A stretch of DNA of 64,000 bases from assembly GCA_026419785.1 (NCBI GenBank), contig JAODTK010005924.1:1-64000 (forward strand), written 5' to 3'. A program made the translations under genes and the position numbers. The notes under the pieces were generated by a model. The model searched no databases. It saw only the letters and a list, made by a program, of their open reading frames with translations, and was not told where the DNA came from. Within the stretch, counting starts at the first letter, position 1. The number at the start of each line of letters is the position of its first letter. This DNA comes from Sclerodactyla briareus. Its lineage: Eukaryota > Echinodermata > Holothuroidea > Dendrochirotida > Sclerodactylidae. Of the stretch, positions 25,401-37,400 are shown piece by piece.

Positions 25401-28400
25401 GCCAATTTGGACAAAACTGCAAGAATTCTGGCTGATCTTACTTTGTGGAAGGAATTCAATTAGTTGACATTTTCAGGGGTCCACAGAATATAATTTTAGA
25501 ACAAACCACCAAAAAATGGAATATTCCATTTTTGAATTAGGGCTCTACCGATAATCGGATGGGACATTGAATCGTGCCGATATTAGCACTATCGTCTTAA
25601 CATGGATGCAGAGCAACCACTGAAAATTTACGAGTTCCCCTACTGAATAACTAAGTAATCCACTCAGGCACCCATAACTGCTTTGAACAGAGGTGCAAGC
25701 TTGCAATACAAGCCAGCTAGCAACAAATTATGGTTAACCCTTAATAGGCCACAGTAGTCCACACCCTTTTGCTAACTATTGTTTTCATGAAAATCACATA
25801 CAGTCCTAAAAAAAATCATGGCTTATTAATCAATATTTTCAAAAACCAAAACTCGAAACTCCACCGTCTCATGTCTCAACACTGTTTGTCTCTGGGCCGA
25901 CTAATCTCCGATAATTGTAAACAAAATGTGATTCTTCTCGAGCCCACGTGTATCTAGGCAGTGCTGTGTAGTGGAGGTAGTGGAAGAAATCGCAATATTT
26001 TTGGAGCACTTATGTATTCTTTTCGTTGCAGCACATGTGACAACATTTCATCTATAACGTGATATGTTCGCTTTCGCGTATACAATGCTGGTAAACACCA
26101 ACTCATTAATTCAAACGCTCCAATATTGATTTTCTTTATAAAAATGGTTTCAAGCTGATAATACGTTTCTAAATTTGTTTCATCAATAATTTTGTAAATG
26201 TCTCACATTAAGAGGGGTGTGGGTGCCCACTACTTCGTAGGAGGTCTCCAAAGATAGAAGCATGCCTGAACACTAACCCATTAATCACAACCACTAGGTC
26301 AATAATGTACATAATATTACATGTAGTTCATGCCATCCATCATTGTCGGATCAAACTCGGCTTATGTTGGAAAGGGAAACATCGGCCATTCCGGTAGAGC
26401 CCTATTTTTTAATGCTTGTGAAAGTCAGAGGAATCTTTGAGTCATGCTCGTTGTGTGTTTGTGTCTGTTATTTCTGGCTTGTAAACATGCTGACCCCCCC
26501 CCAGCTTGAGAACACTTATAATTGTGTATGGGTTCCCCATATTAGTACATGATCCCTATTGTTTTGGATCAGGTCAAATGTCATCTGAGGTCACCAGAGG
26601 CAAATCGATTTCGTGTGAACACGATAAGTCCAACTTCCTGCAGTCTCATTACCTGTACACATTATTTTTTGTTGTGCTAGGTCGTGAAAATTGAAATGTG
26701 TGTTGCTCTCTTCTGGGAAGCAACATTTTTTCCTACGGTTTTTTGTGTGCCTAGATATTTTATGTCCAATTCTGCGTGTGGGTGGGAGCCAAGTGGTAAA
26801 GTGAATGAAAACAAATGTGGGTTTGTGGGCACGATAAGTTGACCAAACTGAATAGATTGAAGCTCACACATGGTACAGTGAAGTACACCAGTATTAGTAT
26901 GAACCCTATTGTTTGGGCCAGTCATAGATCTTCTGAGGTCCTCCAGAGGTCAAAGTATGGAAACCTGTGAACATGAAATTCGCTAAACAGCTTTTTGTCT
27001 CGCCAGATGAAATGCTGGAGGAGACTTCGTGGTCCCATGTCCGTGTGTTATGTGTGTGGTGTGCGTGTGTGTGTTGGGTGTTTGTGTGGTGTGTGTGTGT
27101 GTGTGTGTGTGTGTCACACTTCCTCGTGAGCAGGATATCTTTCGACGGGCAAGTGCAATTGCGAAAAAAATTTAAGGGTAGCATCGGGGTTGGTGAACAC
27201 GATCTGATATAGATTTTGGGCATCTCGCACTGTCACTCAGTGAAGTAAGGTGTAATATTATTTCCGTGTGTGTCAATATTGTTTAGGCCGTGAGCAGATG
27301 ACGGAATAGCATACCAGGTAATGTCTTGGGTGCCTGGGTTTGCACATAGATGCGGGTTATGAGGTAGCTGAACTGATGAGATTAGCGGAAAATGGGGGGC
27401 GGCAATAGGCACTTAGGTCAATTTCGGGGCCCAAAACTGGTTTTTTGGCCATCACTTGGGAACCAAATGTCTTCCGAGGTTGGGGGTTGCACCTTGTGCT
27501 TCACTCGTTGACCTCCATCGTGTGACCTTGACCCTCAATTTGACCCTTTCCATGTTTTTGCCGACTCAATTTTCGTGGCCATTTTCGGATCTTCAAAGTT
27601 CCTTCCGATCGCATGAACATATTTGACCCCATGTCCTTTGTGTTGTGAAGATATCAGAGTCAAGGTTTTCATTTGAAATTACGTGCAGTTAGCTGTTCGT
27701 TGTGATTTGTCTGGTGATTTTAGAATCAGCAGTTCAAACTACCCCGATTGAGGTCAAAAGGTCCAAGGTCAAATTTGATGATGGCGACGTGTCTACGCCA
27801 CCCGGGCAGCTGAAGATCTGTCCCGGCTAAGCTGTCGTGCTGTCGCATCGATCCTCGGTAGTGTCATAGCTGCTGGCTATCTCCGGACACTCTAATCTCC
27901 TGCATCGCACGCATCCTGGCGCCCTCGCGAGCACGCGTGTGCGCAAACTAGACTGGATCTTCTGCGCCGTGTTTGTACCTTTTTGGCAATACATCCAGTA
28001 TACTTTGGGACATCATGCTGGTAGACTGCGTGCATCTCATCGAAGTACCATTTTTTCATGAAACTGACTTGTCTCAAAGGTCTTCAAGGTCACTTTGGCG
28101 GAAAACTAATATTTTTGAGACAACTTAACGACTGCTTGCATGTTGAAATTTCAGACAGGGTGTACCATGGTGGAGAACATTTTACATAAACCCTCATTTC
28201 ATCAAGGTCATTCAAGGTCACTTATGGCATATAACTGCCAATATATGTGTTCCTGCACAACTTCATGACCTTTCCTGAGGTGTTTATATTTCGTACAGGG
28301 TGGTACCCATCTGGGTTACATTTTTTATAAACATGGTCTGTCCTCCTAGTCTAACGTAATTTGAGGTCACAAACTTATTTTGGTAACTTATCCGGCATAG

Positions 28401-31400
28401 CACTGGCTTGTTCATCAGAATACAAATTGCTCCTAGGAGTTGATGTATCGCATGAAGATTATATTTTCATGAACTGTCATGTCAATGAAGGTCATCCAAG
28501 GTCACAAGGGGTCAAAAACTGTTTTTCTGGCGATAATCCGGAGAATTTAATATCTGTGAAGGCTGGAAGGTTTCACCATTGTGATATAATCGTTGACTTG
28601 CATGTTTGTGACCTCTTGACCCCAATTTTACCTCTGTCCTGGGTGGGTCATGTGGTTAAAGGTAGTCTTGAATAAACTGTGCTTATTTGGATTACGGGCA
28701 AAAATGAAACTGGTTATTTTTGGTATGTGATAGACCTTTGTGTGCTTTCTGTGAGGGGACCAACTCCCGTTCGATCGGACACTTACTTTGGTAGTTACAA
28801 GGGGTCAAATTTCATTTTAATAGCTTTTCGCAATAACATTAGGCGTGTTCATTGGAATGCAATATGCTTCTAGGAGTGGTTTCATCACATGGAGAGTAAC
28901 AATTTTTATAAAACCGCCATGTTTCATTGAAGGTCATCGAAAGTCACGTAGGGGTCAAAAACTTATTTTAGTACTTTTTATGAAATAGCACTGGCATGTT
29001 TCATCATAAAAAAAAAAAAAAAATAAAAAAAAAAACACAAAAAAAAAAATGAATGCAAATGCCTCTAGGATGGATTTATCACATGGAAGTTACAATTTTC
29101 ATAAAAACTGCATGTCATTTAAGTCATTCAAGGTCACTTAGGGGTCAAAAACTTGTTCTCTGGCCCATAAATCGGAGAATTGAATATCTGTGAAGGCTTG
29201 GAAGGTTCACCATTGTGATATAATGTTGAACCTGCCTGTGTGTGACCTCTGACTCATTTGACCTCTGTCAGGTGGTCATGTGGTTAAAGGTTGAGTCTTG
29301 ATAATGTGCTTATTAAGGAGTTACTGGCAAGAAAAATAGAATGGTTTATTTTGGATCGTGATAGACTTTGTGTGTTTATGGAGGAAACCACTCCTGCTTC
29401 GATCGGACGCATACTTGTTGGTAGTTACAAGGGGTCAAAGTTATTTAATAGCTTTTTCGCAATACATTAGGCATTGTTCATTGGACTGTCAATATGCTTC
29501 TAGAGTGATGCATCCACTGGAGAGTACAATTTTATAAAAACCGCATGTCATTGAAGGTCTTAAAGGTCACGTATGGTCAAAAACTGATTTTTAATAACTT
29601 TTTTGCTCATAGCACTGGGTTGTTATCAGAATGCAAAATGCTCAGGAGTGGATGTATCACCTGGAGAGTTACAATTTTCATAAAAACTGCCAGGTCATTA
29701 ACGGTCCATACAAGGTCCCTTAGAAGGTCAAAACTGTTTTCTGGCCCGTAACGGAGAATTGAATATCTGTTAAGAGCTGAAAGGTTCACCATTGTATATA
29801 ATTGTTGACCTGCTGTGTGTGACCTCTGACCTCACTTGACCTCTGTCGGGTGGTCATGTGGTTGAAGGTTGAGTCTTGAGTAATGTGGCTTATTTAAGGA
29901 GTTAACAGGCAAAAAAAATATAGAACTGGGTATTGGCAAAGTGGGGATATACAAGTTGGCGGTCTCCGCCAGGCGGTGTCTAGTTAACTAAGGTAATTAG
30001 CCTATTTAGGTAATCTATTGTTCAGGCTTGTTAGCAAGATTACAGATGAACCGTAGGTGCTATGTGATGGTTTGGAACATAGATGCGGGATCTGAAGTAG
30101 ATGTACTGATTAGATTTTCAGCGTCAAATATGCTAATGGGTCGTCTAATTTGCATAATTTAGCGAAATTCACAGGTTCATCAGATTTTTTTTCATCATCA
30201 CTCACTCATTTCTTGTTAATGAGCACTCTTGTGATTATTCACTATATAAAATTGTATTATTCACATAGGGTGGAGAACACTGGAGTTCATTCAGTGTTCT
30301 ATTTCGCACGGTGGTTTCCCATTTTCAGAGTTGGTTGATTTTGCCTTAAGCTTGATTGTATGGTCTACCTTAGTTTTCTTCCCCCAAAATGTTAACATAA
30401 ATTGACTCAAGTCACCGGGGGTTTCTGCAAGTGTGTATAAATGGTTTCAATTCATGCAAAGGTTCATTTTGTTGAAATTCCCATGACTTAAGTGTGGTCC
30501 TGAATATGTGAAATGAGCAAAATCGTCATAGGAAAGTTGAAGATTGTGTCTTATTTGCATAATTCACGCGATCTTAGTCACATTTCCACAACTTATACTC
30601 TTCACTCCTTCAGTAGACATTGTCCATTATCAGTCCTTACTAATTTGAAATTGCTCACTGATTATAGGGTGTTAAATGCTATACCAAAATCGTAAAGCAA
30701 CACATTAAATTCCTTGTACTTTTGCATGGTGACTATTAGATGGCAACACTGATCGCGCAACCAGGCGAGACACTGTGGCCATCACACTTGTTTATAGTGA
30801 GTACCAGTGTGTTTTTAGTGTGGATTGGTGGTCATTTTTGATAACGAGTTTGTAGAAATTTATATTCTGCCTGTGAACAATAACTGGATGGATCAAGCTC
30901 TGCATGGTGTGTGGGGTTCTCCTAATAAGTACTTGGTTCCTATTGTTTTTGTTATCGTGGCAGATTCGTTAGGATGAGGTTAGTGACCATCAAGGCAGTC
31001 AGGGAAGCACTGAGCCTTTTGTCTCTGGGTTTTGACTTTTGAAACTTCTGCTAACATAATACATTGTGTTTTGTTTTGTTATCACATCTTAAATAGTTCC
31101 AAGTACAGAATTCTGTAATGAGTAGTTAGGGGTTGAATATGTCTAAAACTATTCCTGATTGTGGGATGCGGATTGAATGTGAAACACAACCTAATTCTGA
31201 TTCCAATCCCTGTTAGTCCTGGCTACCTGATTTTGAACACTGGGCATTTCCCTGGGATATATTTATATATTATTGATGTCATGCTGTGTTGAGTTGCTAT
31301 AATAGCAATCGCTTCCGCAAGTTTGTGTGAATCCCTGGAGTATGGGGGAAAAAAATGAGCATAAGCCCAACCATTGGTCACTTCTTGCATTATTGCCTGC

Positions 31401-34400
31401 GGAGGGCAATATACATGTGCATTCTGAGATCAATACCTGCTTTCTCACCAAATTTCATTAAAACTAATGATTGTGGGCCGGACTTGAGTTTCCGTCAGGC
31501 TTCCCACTTCCACTCAGCATAGTTTCCATGTTGTCACATATGTGCCCCCCTCAGTGTTTTTTTCTTGGCCTTGAATGAGTAAGGATCTTTAGCAATTGTC
31601 CTGTACCTTAACGGATCCTTCGATGGTCGGAATCAATTGCAGCCTGGACAAACTTAGTAGCACATGTACTGGACGGAAATTTGTTCTTGGTCGTAAAGTC
31701 CCATTGTCAGTTGCAACTCGAAAACACTCGCCCTTTCATTATTACAATCTGTGCGCAGGGGCAATTCACTACCAGGGGTGCGAACTCTGTTGACATGAGA
31801 GGGAATCCATTTTTGAACTTTTTTTTGGCATAAATTATTAATAAATCATCATAAAGTTAGACTACTTAATTAGATTATTCCATGCTAGGAATTTAATCAG
31901 TTACAATTGAGACTGCCATTGCCCTGTACCTATATGTCAAACCACATCAACAATAAACAATGAATTACATGAAATAGGCTAATTACCTAATAAGTGACTA
32001 ACGTGCCTAGAACACGCTTTATCGTGTCAACCCAATTCCAATACCACTTGCAAATTTCATTGAAGAGTGTCTTACAGTTCCAATGAGATACATACACTAA
32101 TGAAAGGCAAGCGTGAAACATACACACAGGAAAGTGATCGCTAAGTCTCTTTCAGACCTTCCTTCCGGTGAGACAAAAACTACTCTGATGAAGTTAAGGT
32201 TTATGTGATTATTTCGTGATCAGTTTCAGTGTATACCGAAAAAATATCGTATTCTCCATGTGCAATGAGACCAAAAATGAGGTGTAGCCCAGGGTTTTCA
32301 GTAAAGAGAGGTTCTATATAAATATGGTATCAAGTGTTACTGAATAAATCTATATATTCTGCTGTCAGTGGCTTGGTCATGGAATAACCAGTATGTTTAA
32401 CAAATTTCAGTTTTATTGATCACGCTCCTTGCTCCTTCCGACAGTGGGTGTCAATCATCGACATCAGTATGAGGCTTGGCATCCAAACCGAAGAGGAACT
32501 TGCCAAGAAGTACGGGAAAGACAGGGTGGGTTTCATCTGGTGTGACATCGCCTACTATGATAAGCTCTCAGGTAAGTCAGGTACTGACCATCACTATTTC
32601 TGAGAGTTCAATTGACAGGTCCTTTTTAAGTAGCATTTGGTATAGTTAAAGAACATTTTAGGGTTTTTGATTCCTTGACCGAAGTCAAAGAATCTATGCG
32701 TCATGGTGCAGTGTGTGTTGTGTTTGTGTGTTTTGTGTGACACCTGGCTGTGAAGAGAATAACTCGACTCCACCTCGATGGATGAAGCTCATACTTGGTA
32801 TGTGACAGTATCCTACATAATGAGTACATTATGCCTATTATTTTGGGGTCAGGTCAAAGGTCATCTGAGGTCAGAATGCTTGTCCAATCAAGCTGAAATT
32901 TGGTATGTTGCTTTCTTATGGGGCGCACAAGAGCCTATTGTTTTTGGTGCTAACCAGTGGTCATTTGGGAAAGAAATGGAAAATTGTGAAAAATTGATTT
33001 TTTTGGACAATTTTTGCTTGTGAAAAGCATAACTTGACCCCACCTGTATGGATGAAGCTCATACTTGGTGCTTTCCTGATAATGAGTGCATGACCCTTAT
33101 CGTTTTGCGGTCAGGTCAAAGGTATCAAGGTCATTAAAGGTCAAAGTCTGAAAATCTTTCTAACATGATATTAAAGTCGGGAATGGCCTGGTCGATCGGT
33201 TGAAAATTTGTATTCAGCTTTCTTGTGGGAGTACAATAACCCCATGAATGTTTGGTTTCGACTGGGAGTCATTTTTGGGGAGGGATTAGGAAATTGTGAA
33301 GATGTTGCTTTCTCATGCACTGTACCAATTGGGCTTGGTAACATAATAACTCATGCTTGTTATGAGGTCATCTTAAAGAGTACATGTCCCTGTTGTTTTG
33401 GGGTCAGGTCAGCAGTCATCTGGCCTCAGGAGGTCAAAGTCTGATGCTATGCTATTCCTTGCTGGAAAGTATTCATAAGTAAACCCACAGATATTATCTG
33501 TCTGTAATCCACCATTTTCTTTCGGAGTCAGGTCAAAGGTATCTGAGGTTAACAAACTTCAAGTGAACGGTCATAAGAGGCAGTCAGGAATCATTAAGCC
33601 TCTTGCTTGCTGTTTCTATTTTATGCTCTTTGTTCTCCTCTCCAGCCGTTGAACTGTGATAATGTTCACCAGATCATGTTCCAAGTCATGCAATTCCTGT
33701 AGAAGCTTGCTCCTTTGGAATGTACATTGAATTCTTGATAATATCTTGATGATACACCGTCGTTTCTTGAAGAGGATTTTAGCTGTTTCTTGTGTCTTGT
33801 CAGGAGACTTTTACGTTTAATCTCCTTAGCTGGCAGTGTTTCACACAGACTTCTTCAATCTTTCCCAGCAGGAGTTCAATTTTAGTTTCTGGGTCAGTAT
33901 CCATGAAGACAGTATCCCAATCAGTTACACTCCATGTCCCTCTTCAAGCCAAGGCCAGCCTGCTTCTTTTTAAAATCCGTCAACTGTAGTGGGCTGGCCA
34001 GGAACATCTCAGTCGGTGATTTACATTTGAACAGTAACTAAGTTGCATTTTCAATCAGATGGTGGTCTGATATATGGTTGGTGAGACCTTTAGGTCAGTA
34101 ACTATGTCTTCATTGTTTGTTAGGATAAGATCCAGGATATTCTCTCCTCTCGTTGGCTCATTACCAAGTTGACATAAAAATTAAGAATTGCACAGGTCAA
34201 GTAATGTTGTTGTTCTATTTTGGTTCCTCCAGTTTAATAACCCTTGGGGCCACTTAATCCTGGGAAAATTAAAGTCTCCAACAACAATTATGTCAGGCAT
34301 CGGGCCCTCAGACTCTACTGCAGTTTTCATTCAGCTTTGTATTGCAAACTTTTTTCATTGAACGAGTGTGAAGGGCATTCAGTGGCCTGTACAATAGAGC

Positions 34401-37400
34401 AATTACAACATTCAGCTTCTCCAGCTTCACCATACACAAGCAGCAGTAATCGTCAGAGAAACTAAGATCACACGGCTGTCGATCTTGAACATGACATGAC
34501 CACACCTCCATGACTTGTGTTTTTCTCTTTCTGAACAAAAATGGTTGTAACGCATGATGTCAACTTCAACATCAAATATTTCTGGCTCAAGATGGCTTCC
34601 TGTAAGTCCCAATAACATCGCCTTGGTTTCCTGGGCAATATTTCTGATAAATGTCATTTGTTTCTTGTTTTATTCAGTAGTCCTTGTATATTACCAGTGA
34701 TTAGGCTTCCACAAAATGCACTTGCTGGTGCATTGGTGGTGCTGGTGGGATGGTTGGATGATTGGTCGCTATCTGATGTTGCTCTTGATCATGTATCCTG
34801 ATTGGTATGGTTGCTGGTAGTTCTTGTTCAGTCCTACTGGATGCCCAGTTTGTGATGATGTCTCCTTGAATGTATCAGTTCTTGAAGCTGCAATGGCTGC
34901 TGCTGTTGAGTTTGTTCCATATTTCTTAGCTGCGGCTGCATCAGGCTTACAATCCCTCTTTGGCCTCTCTGTACTGTATTCGCAGATGGGAGCAGAGGGA
35001 ATCTGTCTGCTGGTGAGTTCGTTCACCAGAAACAATCTCCGAGAATCTTCCTGTGCTCTTTGGCCTCACTGTACTGTATTCCCAGATGGGAGCAGCGTCT
35101 GAACAAGTAGTATTTGCTGCTCTGCTGTCATTCTGCTCTGTCTTGATCTGGCATTGAGCTCGATGTAGTTATGACATCAGCATCTTCAATATGATGGATG
35201 AAGAATAGGCTTGAAGATCCAGCGAAATCGGTCTTCTCTCACCAGAAAAAAAATCTCTGAGAATTTTCCTTTCTCCCACAACCTACGTTCCGAGAATTTA
35301 TGCCTCGACGCGTAACTTTGCGATAAAGTGAAGTAACTTCGGATTTGAAAACCATATGAAACATGGGGGATATATTTGTGAATCATTCATCTGTGTGTGC
35401 TCCTACTTTTTGAGTGGATTTGTACAATTAAAAAGAACAGCCCTTAGCAACAGTGTTCTAAAAAGAGGTGGCAGTATGCAGCAAAACAAAGCTGTAAGCC
35501 GGATCGTTAGTGGATCACCCATGCAGAAATTGATTCCTTACATTTCGAACAGTAGAGGAAGATTATAACTGGCATCGTTGAAGGGCAAGGACAAAGACAG
35601 ATGACCGGCTTTTGGAATAGAAGGAGATTCTTCATGGCAAGGACTTCCATGTTAACTACACTCGACAATAACCTTAGACTAAATTTCATGAAGCACTTTG
35701 TGTATATTAATTCACTCAAATTAGTCTTACAAAGTTGGGAATGGAAACAGCTGTGGAATGAATAGCAGGATTGTGGGCATAAAGTTAGTGAAACCGACAT
35801 ACACTAGTCTACCCTTCTAACTTCTGCCGGGAAAGTCTAAAGCAATTTGCCTTGACTTGAGCTAGCATTGCCATTTTATCACTATCTAAAATGCTTCCCC
35901 AAAACATGAATGCCCCACCAATTGAACCAAAACTGCTCAGTCTGTTGACTGAACTTGACTCTTTCAAACTTCGATCAAGTCTCTTTCATTTAGTTCTCAT
36001 TTTTAGTTCCATCATTATTATTATATTACCATTTTGCGCACAGATGCCTTCGACAAGACGTACAAGAAATACCAGCAGCTGGACATAGTAGTCAACAACG
36101 CTGCCATACAAGACGAGACGCAGTGGGACGCCACGATACAAGTCAACTATGTGAGTATTCATTCATAAAGGCATCGATCGTAATATTCAACAGACCTCCC
36201 TCAAGAGTCACACAGATCAGCCGCTCCTGTTCTCCCTCGTAATATCATCCTTCCCGAACTTGATTCCAAGCACATTTGTAAATTTCCTGAAATCTGTTTC
36301 GCCCCTTCCCGACTTTCTGATCGAATTGAAGTTTGGTTTATTGATCTTGGGATGTACAGAAACCCTGTTGTTTTTGCTGCACAGTCAGGGGTCATTTGTG
36401 GTGAAAAATTGTCCAGCTTGTGAACATGATAACTTGACCACACCTGTATGAACGAAGCTCATACTTGGTATGTGGGTTACCCCTGATGATTGAAGTTCAC
36501 AATACAACGTAATTGGCTTGATCAGGTCTGAGAAATCACTTCTAAACTACTGCAGTCGGTCCTGAACAACAGGAAGGTCATGATAAGGTCGACAACAGTA
36601 ATTTTGCAGGGATATATGCGTCAGCGGTTTACCCACTTGCACATGTCTAGCTCCTCTCAATGGTGTGACTGCAGGGTTCCCAGCTTTACCTGGAAAACCT
36701 GGAAAAGTCATAAAATTTGGTGCAAAATGCTCCGAATCCTGAAAAAATCATGGAATTTGATTGGCCAAAGACAGACACAAGAGAAGAGAATTGATGGCTG
36801 AGGTGGCTTTCCAGAGCTGTCCTGACTGGAAGTTAGTAGACGTTTCCATCCCTGGATTCTTGAGATTTCATCATGGAAAAATCATGGAGATATCATGGAA
36901 TTTTATTTTCATGGAATGCTGGGAACCCTTAACTGACAAGCAATATATTGGGAATACTTCATAACAAATATAATGAAGATATCATGTGAAAAACAGTATA
37001 AACTTCATACCTTTTCTCTCTACCTGGCCCACACATGGCTTATTAGATAATTGAGCATGCTTGAGACATGATGTTGATGTCAATGATGACAGTAACACCC
37101 TTACAGCCTGCCTCCTAGAGACTGGAGGGCAATTACAGCCTGATTTATTGCTCACAAAAACCTTGCTAAAAGTACATTCTGCAAGGTGCCAACAAATTTA
37201 CCCTCCCTCCCTTCTAGGGTTAGTAAACATTAATGTCAATATGTGGGGGGGGGGGGGGGGGTTGGATGATTGATTACCATAGATTTTGGCTATTTGGGGA
37301 GGTATATACATCATGACCTTGTCCACCAACATCTTGTGTGAACTGGAAGATTGACAGTAGCCTATTAGATTAATTAGGCAGGTGCATACATGCTCCTTGG

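Larger units (their letters stand above)
26990..30800 (+). mobile_element. Long composite copy of the GTCTCGCC/GCGATCGCC element (about 3.8 kb)
   Basis: Starts 'tttttgtctcgccaga' (26,995) with the subterminal 'gctggaggagacttcgtgg' and a TG microsatellite. Ends 'tgatcgcgcaaccaggcgagacac' at about 30,747-30,770. The interior carries the AGGTCA-rich array and then the TTTGCATAATTT block, the same order as in the shorter copy at 39,395. No transposase is recognisable. It may instead be a nested set of insertions. Confidence 0.5.
16465..32444 (+). other. HPGD-like gene intron 1 (about 16 kb)
   Basis: Bounded by GTGAGC at 16,465 and CCGACAG ending at 32,444. It contains a CGCCGC-rich patch, tandem arrays, a decayed LINE, two palindromic MITEs, a TIR element and a 3.8-kb composite element, each listed separately. 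No other exon with SDR similarity was found inside. Confidence 0.75.

Noticed and set aside
26906-27223. His/Thr-repeat open frame
   Set aside because: Translation of the TG microsatellite.
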